Source of the DNA: Prevotellaceae bacterium
GTDB taxonomy: Bacteria; Bacteroidota; Bacteroidia; Bacteroidales; UBA932
Reading direction: 5' to 3'
Assembly: GCA_031285695.1 (NCBI GenBank)
Contig: JAITVR010000027.1
Coordinates: 1-6,482 of the forward strand
Length of the DNA: 6,482 nucleotides
Both the position numbers and the translations under genes were made by a program. Below the pieces are notes generated by a model. That model did no database searches and was not told the DNA's origin. It was given only the letters and a program-made list of their open reading frames with translations. Position 1 is the first letter of the stretch; the number at the start of each line of letters is the position of its first letter. Positions 1 to 5,958 of this stretch are shown here, piece after piece.

Positions 1-1263
1 ATGGTGTTGCTATTAGGTGGTCTTACAATAACGGTTACGGCGGTATTAGTATTTTTGCTCATTATTTTGCTGCTTGTTTCGGTGTTGCTTTTTGCAAAAA
101 AAACGCTCACACCGCAGGGCGAAGTAGAGGTAAACATTAACGACGGCGAGCGCAAGCTAACCGTGCAGCCCGGCTCATCGCTGCTGAGCACGCTGAGCGG
201 CAGCGGCATATTTTTGCCCTCGGCCTGCGGCGGCGGCGGCACCTGCGGCATGTGCAAATGTCAAGTTGTGAGCGGTGGCGGAACAATTTTGCCTACCGAA
301 ACCGGATTTTTTACGCGCAAGCAGCAGCAGGAAAACTGGCGATTGGGCTGCCAGGTAAAGGTGCGCGAAAACATGGAAATAAAAGTTCCCGAAGAAGTTT
401 TGGGCATTAAAAAGTGGGAGTGCGAGGTGGTAAGCAACCGCAACGTAGCAACTTTTATTAAGGAATTTGTGGTAAAATTACCCGCAGGCGAAACGCTCAA
501 CTTCAAGTCCGGCGGCTACATTCAAATTGATATTCCGAAGTGCGAGGTCGATTTTTCAAAGGATATTTTTGTAGAAAAAGAATTTCGCGAGGATTGGGAC
601 AAAATGAAGCTGTGGGATTTGAAAATGAAGAACACCGAGCCCACCTTCCGCGCGTACTCCATGGCCAACCACCCCGCCGAAGGCAACATTGTGATGCTCA
701 ACATTCGCATTGCCACGCCGCCGTGGGACAGGGCTAAGGGCGCATTTGCCAACGTAAATCCGGGCGTGTGCTCGTCGTACATTTTTTCGCGTAAGCCGGG
801 CGATAAGGTAACTATTTCGGGGCCTTACGGTGAATTTTTCCTACGCGATACGCAAAACGAAATGATGTTTATAGGCGGCGGAGCAGGCATGGCGCCCATG
901 CGCTCGCACATTTTCAACCTGTTTCAAACTATTAAAACGGGACGAAAAGTTACCTTTTGGTACGGCGCGCGCTCAATGCGCGAGGTTTTTTACGCCGAGC
1001 AGTTTAGGGAAATTGAGAAGAACTTTCCTAATTTTAAGTTTACCATTGCCCTTTCGGAGCCAAAACCTGAGGATAGCTGGACGGGCGCAACCGGCTTTAT
1101 ACACCAGGTAATTCACGACCAGTACTTGAAAAATCACGAGGCGCCCGAAGATATTGAGTACTACCTGTGTGGCCCACCAATGATGAACAGCGCACTTACC
1201 AAAATGCTGTACAACTTGGGCGTGCCCGACGAAATGGTAATGTTTGACGATTTTGGAGGTTAA
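1..1263 (+). CDS. nqrF: Na+-translocating NADH:quinone reductase subunit F (NqrF)
   Basis: NqrF is the electron-entry subunit of the sodium-pumping Na+-NQR complex. It takes hydride from NADH onto FAD and passes electrons to a 2Fe-2S cluster. The 420-residue product has the usual family length and order. An N-terminal membrane anchor lies at about residues 5-31. A plant-ferredoxin-type 2Fe-2S domain follows, with Cys76, Cys82, Cys85 and Cys117 in the C-x5-C-x2-C...C arrangement. The FAD site has RAYSMAN at 217-223. The NADH-binding lobe has GGGAGMAP at 292-299 and CGPPMM at 390-395, and the C-terminus is the conserved FDDFGG. No key residue is missing. The ATG is the first base of the window, so no ribosome-binding site can be judged, but the N-terminus matches the family. 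The other nqr subunits would be upstream, outside the window. No hairpin terminator is visible after the stop. Identification is very secure. Confidence 0.97.
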   Translation: MVLLLGGLTITVTAVLVFLLIILLLVSVLLFAKKTLTPQGEVEVNINDGERKLTVQPGSSLLSTLSGSGIFLPSACGGGGTCGMCKCQVVSGGGTILPTETGFFTRKQQQENWRLGCQVKVRENMEIKVPEEVLGIKKWECEVVSNRNVATFIKEFVVKLPAGETLNFKSGGYIQIDIPKCEVDFSKDIFVEKEFREDWDKMKLWDLKMKNTEPTFRAYSMANHPAEGNIVMLNIRIATPPWDRAKGAFANVNPGVCSSYIFSRKPGDKVTISGPYGEFFLRDTQNEMMFIGGGAGMAPMRSHIFNLFQTIKTGRKVTFWYGARSMREVFYAEQFREIEKNFPNFKFTIALSEPKPEDSWTGATGFIHQVIHDQYLKNHEAPEDIEYYLCGPPMMNSALTKMLYNLGVPDEMVMFDDFGG

Positions 1264-1294
1264 AATATATACCAGTTGTAAAAATGTAACGTTA

Positions 1295-1325
1295 TTGTGT
1301 GTACGAAATAGCTCGTTCATTTTTG
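1295..1325 (+). promoter_or_regulatory. Candidate Bacteroidota promoter for the porP-like gene
   Basis: CATTTTTG at 1318-1325 matches the Bacteroidota -7 element TAnnTTTG at every fixed position but the first. A TTG at 1295-1297 lies 20 bp upstream, within the usual -33 spacing. The box ends 43 nt before the ATG at 1369. The match is imperfect and the sequence is AT-rich, so read-through from nqrF is an alternative. Confidence 0.4.
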
Positions 1326-1368
1326 TAAAGTGCTGACGATAGAGGTGTTGATGAACTAAAGTTTGTTG

Positions 1369-2346
1369 ATGAAAAAATATTTACTATTACCCGTTTTACT
1401 GATGGCAATGCTGTGCTCCACTACTACGCGCTTATGCGCGCAGCAGGGCGTGGTGTTTACTCAGTATATATTCAACGGGCTCATCATCAACCCGGCGTAC
1501 GCAGGCTACCAAGATGTGTTTAACGCCAGCATGGTATATCGCACGCAGTGGGTGGGCATTAAGAGCGCCCCCACCACCATTACGCTGCTAACCGACGGAA
1601 CGCTGCTCAACGGCGCGCTGGGCGTAGGCGGACACGTAATGAACGATAAGGTGGGCGCACAGCAAACCATGTCGCTCTTTACCGATTACTCGTATAGGCT
1701 AAAGATAGATAGAGATGGTACGCGCTTGGCTTTTGGCCTATCGCTGGGGGTAACGCAAATGAGCTTGGACGAAAACGAAATTCGCCTAAACGACCCCAAC
1801 GACCAAATTTTAACCAGCGGCTCGCTGCACGAAGTCATTTACCGACCCGACTTTAACATTGGCGTTTTCTTTGACCACAAGCGGTTTTCGGCAGGGCTGT
1901 CGATTACCGAGCTATGGGGCGACTTTGGCTTGGTGAAAAAAAATCCGCAGCTGTACTTTACCTTTCAAACCCTGGTGCCCATTAACAACAACTACACGCT
2001 GAAGCCCGCGCTGATGTACAAGGACGACTTTAAAATGCAGCCCAGCGTTGACCTCAACTGCTTTTTGATGGTAAAAGATAAGGTGTGGATTGGCCTCTCG
2101 TGGCGCAACGGTATTCCATTTAGCGGAAGAATGGACAAGGATTTGAAAAATATGATTTTTCAAACCTCGCTCAACGCGCTCACGTTTATGTCGCAGGTGT
2201 TTATTTCCGAAAACTTTTACCTTGGCTACGCCTACGATTTTCCGCTGGGCAAAATCAACACCGTATCCATGGGCTCGCACGAGGTAATGCTTGGCTTCAA
2301 AATGGGACGCAAGGCGCAGCGCGTGCTTACGCCTCGTTACTTCTAA
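1369..2346 (+). CDS. PorP/SprF family type IX secretion membrane protein
   Basis: This is a predicted outer-membrane beta-barrel protein of the PorP/SprF family. Members are linked to the type IX secretion system and to export or surface attachment of specific T9SS clients, and many genomes have several paralogues. The 325-residue product opens with a Sec signal peptide: MKKY, then a hydrophobic core, with likely cleavage after Ala24 (RLCA|QQG). The family signature follows at once, FTQYIFNGLIINPAYAG at 30-46. The C-terminus also fits, with SHEVMLGFK and a final PRYF. Two in-frame TTG codons precede the ATG at 1369; I chose the ATG because it gives a compact MKK signal peptide. The PorE-like gene follows after 81 nt, a pairing often seen for this family. 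Which paralogue it is (true PorP, SprF or a client-specific copy) cannot be told from the sequence, so no symbol is given. Confidence 0.88.
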   Translation: MKKYLLLPVLLMAMLCSTTTRLCAQQGVVFTQYIFNGLIINPAYAGYQDVFNASMVYRTQWVGIKSAPTTITLLTDGTLLNGALGVGGHVMNDKVGAQQTMSLFTDYSYRLKIDRDGTRLAFGLSLGVTQMSLDENEIRLNDPNDQILTSGSLHEVIYRPDFNIGVFFDHKRFSAGLSITELWGDFGLVKKNPQLYFTFQTLVPINNNYTLKPALMYKDDFKMQPSVDLNCFLMVKDKVWIGLSWRNGIPFSGRMDKDLKNMIFQTSLNALTFMSQVFISENFYLGYAYDFPLGKINTVSMGSHEVMLGFKMGRKAQRVLTPRYF

Positions 2347-2395
2347 TAGGTGGATTAAAGATGTAATGACAACAAGAGCAAGGACAAATGCGGTG

Positions 2396-2403
2396 TATCT
2401 TTG
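2396..2403 (+). promoter_or_regulatory. Bacteroidota -7 promoter element upstream of the porE-like gene
   Basis: TATCTTTG is a perfect match to TAnnTTTG and is identical to the box before the porD-like gene. It ends 24 nt before the ATG at 2428, almost the same spacing as in the porD-like gene (25 nt). No TTG is present 17-23 bp upstream, so the -33 part is weak, which may mean an activator is needed. The box makes the in-frame TTG at 2401 an impossible start for transcripts from this promoter. Confidence 0.55.
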
Positions 2404-2427
2404 TTCTTTAAATCCTTGTTCGATATA

Positions 2428-4686
2428 ATGTCTAAATATATGGCACATAAAGTAAACATAAGGCTGCGGCTACTGGCCGTGCTGCTTGCGCTGCTGGGAA
2501 GCGCGGCGGTGCAGGCGCAGGTGCTCGACCGCAAGCAGGCCGCCGATTTGGTAGCCCAGGGCGAGTACGTTCGTGCGCTCGAAATTTACAAGGGCATTTA
2601 CCAGCGTGGCGCCAACATGGAGTCAACCTATGACTTGGCCCAAATATACATGCGGCTGCGCAACCACGAGGAGGCCGAAAACTACCTTCGTGCCGCCGTG
2701 CAGTACCCCGATATTCCACCGCAAGCCTACTGCGACTTTGGCGATGAGCTGGTGCTTAACGCAAAGTACGACGAGGCGCGGCAAATATACTTTACCTTTG
2801 CCACGCGCGGCGGCGACCCTAACGTGGCGCGCATTCGCATTTTTAGCTGCGATAGCGCTGCCTCCATTTCCGCTCGGCCACCGCTATACACCATAGCCAA
2901 CGAGCGCCGCCTCAACTCGCGCTACTCCGATTTTTGCATGACGCCTGCCAGCGGCTCGCCCTTTTTTGTTTTTACCTCCGATAGGCCCATTGACCACAAG
3001 GCTACCGATGCCGAAGAGCTGGCGCGAACGCTTGAAATGCTGCAAGGCACAGGCAGCGATGTGGCTACGCTAATGCTGCTGCGCAATGCGCTTGACCCAA
3101 CCAACGTGCCGCTGTTCAACACCCGAAACGAGAGCGATACGCTGCACGGACTTGGGCACTCCCAGCTGGAGGGCGAACAGTTTGGCGAGGCTTCGGGAAG
3201 AGATTTGAAAAAACGCCGAGCACAGGCTGCTCGCGAGCGCAAGGCCTTGGCCAAGGCGCTGGAAAGAAAGAAAAGAATTTATGGCGCCACTGGTCGCTCG
3301 TACCTCAACATGTACCTTACCAGCATTCAGCCCAAGGCTGCCAACCCCGGCAACGGCGTGTTGGGCACCTTTGTGTGGACTACGCCTATGCTGCTTGCGC
3401 CACCGCTCAACATGGGCGAGCACACAGGTCCCGCAGGCTTTACCCCCGATGGCAACACCATGTACGTTTGCTTTTCGGAGCAGCTAAGCGATGCCGAAGT
3501 GCAGGCGGGTAACAACATCAGCCACGTGGGCATGATGATTTCGAGCAAAAACGGCGAAGGCGGTTGGAGCGAACCGCTGTTTTTTCCGTACAACAAGCGC
3601 GATACCTACTCGGCAGGGCACCCTGTGATAAGCAAAGACGGCCGCACGCTTTACTTTTCGTCCGACATGCCGGGCTCGCTTGGCGGCAAGGATATATGGC
3701 GCTGCGAGCTGCTGCCCGATGGCCAGTGGTCGCCGGCCATTAACCTTGGTGCAACTATTAACACCATTCGCGACGAATCGTTCCCCACGCTTGACCTCAA
3801 CGATGAGCTGTACTTCAGCTCCGATGGGCACCCGGGCTTGGGCGGCTTGGATATTTTTAAGGCCATAGGCAAAAAAGACAGCTGGACGGGAGTGGAAAAT
3901 TTGCGTAAGCCTGTTAACTCCAGCGCCGACGACTTTAGCATGGTGTTTGTAAAGGACTTTGTAAATGAGGGGCTGTTTTCGTCAAACCGCGCAGGCGGCT
4001 ATGGCGAGGACGATATTTACTCGTTCAAAGGCGTAGCGTCGAAACCCGAGCCCAAGGGCAAGCCGTTTATTACGGTTACGGTGGTTAACCGCGCCGACAG
4101 CTCACGCGTGCCGGGCGTGCACCTAACTCTTACAAATCTCAAAACGCGCCGCAGCGAGCTGGACACCTCCGACCATACCGGCACCTCGTTTTTTGTGGTA
4201 GCGCCGCGCTCGTTTTACAACCTGTACTCGCAGGCCTCGGGCTACATGCCCTCTACCATTGAGGGTATCAACACCGGAAAAATTAAGCCCGGCGAAAGCC
4301 AAAAGCTCACGCTGCCCATTGATAAGCTGAGCGCCGGTAGCTCGTTTCAAGTTAAAAATGTGAACTACGCCTCGGGCAGCGCAAAGCTGACAAAAGCGGC
4401 GTTCAAGGAGCTGAACAAGGTGGTAAAGTTTATGAAGGATAACCCCACCGTAAAAATAGAGCTGGGCTCGCACACCGACTCAAAAGGCAGCCTAGCAGGC
4501 AACATGCGCCTATCGAAGCAGCGCGCGCAGGGCTGCGTAAACTACCTAAAGAAACGGGGAATTCCCGCCAAGCGCATTGTGGCCAAGGGCTACGGCCCCA
4601 CCCGACCGCTCATCAAAAGAGCGCGCACCGCCAAGCAGCTCGCCAAAAACCGCCGCACCGAGGTTAAGATTTTGTCGGTAGAGTAA
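2428..4686 (+). CDS. PorE-like OmpA family protein with TPR, PD40 propeller and CRD domains
   Basis: This is a large periplasmic protein, predicted to tether an outer-membrane assembly to peptidoglycan. Its domain order matches PorE (PG1058) of the Porphyromonas gingivalis T9SS. The 752 residues show a signal peptide (cleavage near AAVQA|Q, residue 30) and a TPR-like helical region at about 32-140. A beta-propeller follows, with PD40-type strands near 160-187, 337-351, 399-424, 451-479 and 504-533 (for example TLYFSSD and GGKDIW). Next come a carboxypeptidase-regulatory-like sandwich at about 547-631 and an OmpA C-terminal domain at about 639-752. The OmpA domain keeps Asp684 in HTD and Arg699 in LSKQRA, spaced 15 apart as in diaminopimelate-binding OmpA domains. 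Unlike P. gingivalis PorE, it has no lipobox cysteine. About 100 charged residues (190-290) interrupt the propeller. An alternative start at ATG 2440 gives a shorter signal peptide; 2428 is preferred for its promoter spacing. The family call is secure; the exact T9SS role is inferred. Confidence 0.88.
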   Translation: MSKYMAHKVNIRLRLLAVLLALLGSAAVQAQVLDRKQAADLVAQGEYVRALEIYKGIYQRGANMESTYDLAQIYMRLRNHEEAENYLRAAVQYPDIPPQAYCDFGDELVLNAKYDEARQIYFTFATRGGDPNVARIRIFSCDSAASISARPPLYTIANERRLNSRYSDFCMTPASGSPFFVFTSDRPIDHKATDAEELARTLEMLQGTGSDVATLMLLRNALDPTNVPLFNTRNESDTLHGLGHSQLEGEQFGEASGRDLKKRRAQAARERKALAKALERKKRIYGATGRSYLNMYLTSIQPKAANPGNGVLGTFVWTTPMLLAPPLNMGEHTGPAGFTPDGNTMYVCFSEQLSDAEVQAGNNISHVGMMISSKNGEGGWSEPLFFPYNKRDTYSAGHPVISKDGRTLYFSSDMPGSLGGKDIWRCELLPDGQWSPAINLGATINTIRDESFPTLDLNDELYFSSDGHPGLGGLDIFKAIGKKDSWTGVENLRKPVNSSADDFSMVFVKDFVNEGLFSSNRAGGYGEDDIYSFKGVASKPEPKGKPFITVTVVNRADSSRVPGVHLTLTNLKTRRSELDTSDHTGTSFFVVAPRSFYNLYSQASGYMPSTIEGINTGKIKPGESQKLTLPIDKLSAGSSFQVKNVNYASGSAKLTKAAFKELNKVVKFMKDNPTVKIELGSHTDSKGSLAGNMRLSKQRAQGCVNYLKKRGIPAKRIVAKGYGPTRPLIKRARTAKQLAKNRRTEVKILSVE

Positions 4687-4703
4687 AAAAAGACGAAAGA
4701 ATA

Positions 4704-4743
4704 AACAAGAGCAAGGAAAAATCCTTGCTCTTGTTGTTTTTTT
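4704..4743 (+). terminator. Rho-independent terminator after the porE-like gene
   Basis: A perfect 14-bp inverted repeat, aacaagagcaagga at 4704-4717 and its complement at 4722-4735, encloses an AAAA loop. It is followed after one G by seven Ts (4737-4743). It begins 18 nt after the stop codon. This is a textbook intrinsic terminator and should end the porE-like transcript. The left arm also occurs exactly at 2371-2384, upstream of the same gene. Confidence 0.9.
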
Positions 4744-4839
4744 GTTGTGAGATGCTCAGCATGAACAGCACGCGGTGGTCAGCTGGCTACGCCGACTTTC
4801 GGTTTGTAAAAGTAGCCCAATTTGTAGCCGGCGTCAGCT
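4744..4839. other. Non-coding stretch between two terminators, with some secondary structure
   Basis: No plus-strand gene is visible here. A 9-bp stem with one G-U pair can form between 4782-4790 (GCTGGCTAC) and 4824-4832 (GTAGCCGGC). Inside its loop is a small CCGA/TCGG hairpin at 4792-4802. GTCAGCT occurs twice as a direct repeat (4778-4784 and 4833-4839). The stretch lies between two strong hairpin terminators and could be the body of a short RNA ended by the second one, but no convincing promoter is visible. A minus-strand reading frame of 48 codons also crosses it (4779-4925). I assign no function. Confidence 0.3.
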
Positions 4840-4886
4840 AAAAAAGACGGACTTTCAAGCTTTTTGCTCGGAAGTTCGTCTTTTTT
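4840..4886. terminator. Long hairpin, likely bidirectional intrinsic terminator
   Basis: Bases 4840-4860 pair with 4866-4886 around a TTTTT loop. Of 21 positions, 18 are Watson-Crick, two are G-U type and one is mismatched (A4857/C4869). The outer part is AAAAAAGAC on the left and GTCTTTTTT on the right, so either strand gives a stem ending in a U-tract. It could insulate the downstream promoter from read-through in both directions. Its inner part is also the first unit of the 21-bp array, so terminator and array overlap. A third copy of the outer arm (aaaaaagacgaa, 4686-4697) follows the porE-like stop codon. Confidence 0.75.
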
Positions 4887-4996
4887 GCTTAAGGACTTAA
4901 GCTTTTTACTTGAAAACTCACGCATTTTGCTTGGCGGCTTAAGCTTTTTGCTTGAACGATTAAGCTATTAACTTGACGGCTCAAGCCAATAGCTTA
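4856..4996. repeat. Seven-unit array with exact 21-bp period, each unit a small dyad
   Basis: Fifteen-base units start at 4856, 4877, 4898, 4919, 4940, 4961 and 4982, each separated by a six-base spacer, so the period is exactly 21 bp with no slippage. The clearest units are TAAGCTTTTTGCTTG (4940), TAAGCTTTTTACTTG (4898) and CAAGCTTTTTGCTCG (4856). The unit at 4877 matches mainly in its right half. The unit at 4982 (CAAGCCAATAGCTTA) looks like the complement of the unit at 4961. The pattern is a dyad, YAAGC-N5-GCTTR, so half-sites alternate about every half period. T-tracts fall in the same place in five units, near 4861, 4881, 4903, 4925 and 4945. Three spacers end in GGCT or GACT. The last unit ends 18 bp before the -7 box of the porD-like gene. 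I do not recognise it as a named repeat family. Confidence 0.85.
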
Positions 4997-5014
4997 AAGC
5001 TTGCACTTTTTTTG

Positions 5015-5022
5015 TATCTTTG
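5015..5022 (+). promoter_or_regulatory. Bacteroidota -7 promoter element of the porD-like gene
   Basis: TATCTTTG fits TAnnTTTG perfectly and ends 25 nt before the ATG at 5048. At the -33 position, 18 bp upstream, there is TTA (4994-4996) in place of TTG. That triplet is the right end of the last 21-bp array unit. A run of seven Ts (5007-5013) just upstream is in phase with the array T-tracts. A factor bound to the last array unit would contact the promoter. Confidence 0.65.
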
Positions 5023-5034
5023 GGGCGCGAAAAA

Positions 5035-5063
5035 GGTAAATTGTGAAATGGTAAATGGTAAAT
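5035..5063 (+). repeat. GGTAAAT heptamer repeats around the porD start codon
   Basis: GGTAAAT occurs at 5035-5041, 5050-5056 and 5057-5063, with the last two in direct tandem. The chosen start ATG (5048-5050) shares its G with the second copy. A second ATG at 5055 is in another frame and meets a stop after four codons. The repeat therefore forms the leader and first codons of the porD-like gene. Confidence 0.55.
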
Positions 5064-5956
5064 CAATAGCGTTATTTTTGCTTGTGCTGCTGAGCGCATT
5101 TTTGGCGCAGGCGCAGCTGCGGAGCAACGTTACCGTGAGCGCGCAAAAAATACAGGGAACCAACGCGGAGCTGTTTCAGCAAATGAAAACCGATGTAACC
5201 AGCTTTCTCAACAACCGCATGTGGACCAACCACCAGTACGAGCCCTTTGAGCGCATTGAGTGCAACTTTATTATTACGCTGAGCGAGCAGGTGAGCGATA
5301 ACCACTTTAAGGGAACGCTGCAGGTGCAGGCGCAGCGGCCGGTGTACGGTGCCTCGTACAACAGCGCCACGCTGAACACCATCGACAACGAGTTTGAGTT
5401 TACCTACATGCCCAACGAGCTGATGGATTTCAGCGAAAATACGCACCTTTCCAACCTCACATCAATGCTGGCGTACTGGGCGTTTATAGTGGTGGGCACG
5501 GATTACGACACCTTTTCGCCGCGCGGCGGAACGGAGTGGTTTCGCAAGGCCGAGCGCATAGCGCAAAATGCGCAGGGCGAAAGCATGTCGGGCTGGAGCG
5601 CATCGTCGGGCATGGAAAGGCGCAACCGCTACTGGCTGGTAGAAAATATACTGAGCGAAAAGTACGCGCGCGAGCGCATGGCTAGCTACCGCTACCACCG
5701 CCAGGGCCTCGATGTAATGAGCGAAAAGCCCAACGAAGGGCGCGCCGCCGTGCAGCAGGCGCTGCAGGAAATGCAGTCGCTGTACAGAGAAAAGCCCGAT
5801 AGCTACATGTTTTTTTACAACGTATTTTTCGACACCAAGGCCGACGAAATAGCCAACATCTTTTCCGAAGCGCCGCAGGAGGAGCGCGAAGCAGTGCTCA
5901 AGCTTCTCTTAGAAATCAACAACACCAACGAACCCAAGTACGAAAAACTTAAATAG
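5048..5956 (+). CDS. porD: DUF4835 / PorD family secreted protein
   Basis: This belongs to the DUF4835 family, named PorD in some annotations and associated with the type IX secretion system; its molecular job is not established. The 302-residue product has a Sec signal peptide with likely cleavage after Ala22 (FLAQA|QLRSN) and no lipobox cysteine. Family features are IQGTN at 35-39, RIECNF at 69-74, RPVY at 97-100, a conserved stretch from LTSML to SPRGG at about 137-161, YRYHRQGLDVM at 214-224, and FFDTKADEI at 260-268. The length is usual for the family. The frame is open back to 4973, but those earlier codons lie upstream of the -7 box at 5015-5022. The ATG at 5048 is the first start that fits the promoter and gives a proper signal peptide. 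recN follows after 74 nt, a common arrangement for this family. The symbol rests on family naming, not on a demonstrated role. Confidence 0.85.
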   Translation: MVNGKSIALFLLVLLSAFLAQAQLRSNVTVSAQKIQGTNAELFQQMKTDVTSFLNNRMWTNHQYEPFERIECNFIITLSEQVSDNHFKGTLQVQAQRPVYGASYNSATLNTIDNEFEFTYMPNELMDFSENTHLSNLTSMLAYWAFIVVGTDYDTFSPRGGTEWFRKAERIAQNAQGESMSGWSASSGMERRNRYWLVENILSEKYARERMASYRYHRQGLDVMSEKPNEGRAAVQQALQEMQSLYREKPDSYMFFYNVFFDTKADEIANIFSEAPQEEREAVLKLLLEINNTNEPKYEKLK

Positions 5957-5958
5957 AC

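Noticed and set aside
1264..1317. Terminator after nqrF
   Set aside because: Only a four-base stem (ACGA/TCGT) near 1303-1316 is visible, too weak for an intrinsic terminator.
1363..1368. TTG starts at 1363 and 1366 for the porP-like protein
   Set aside because: The ATG at 1369 gives a normal MKK signal peptide; the extra two residues add nothing.
1414..1440. Lipoprotein signal in the PorP-like protein (Cys16 or Cys23)
   Set aside because: Neither cysteine sits in a lipobox; cleavage after Ala24 by signal peptidase I fits better.
2401..2427. TTG start at 2401 for the porE-like protein
   Set aside because: The TTG is part of the -7 box itself, so it cannot be in the transcript from that promoter.
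1912..2448. Minus-strand open frame of 178 codons
   Set aside because: It lies opposite the porP-like and porE-like genes, has no family features, and is a by-product of their codon use; the same holds for the other antisense frames in the window.
4828..4971. Plus-strand coding of the array as SFLL heptads
   Set aside because: The frame runs from a stop at 4825 to a stop at 4969 and has no convincing start codon or upstream signal.
4856..4996. CRISPR array
   Set aside because: The period is only 21 bp, the spacers are six bases and partly alike, the repeats are degenerate, and no cas gene is nearby.
4973..5047. Longer N-terminus for the porD-like protein from TTG at 4973
   Set aside because: It lies upstream of the TATCTTTG box at 5015-5022 and inside the repeat array, and would bury the signal peptide.
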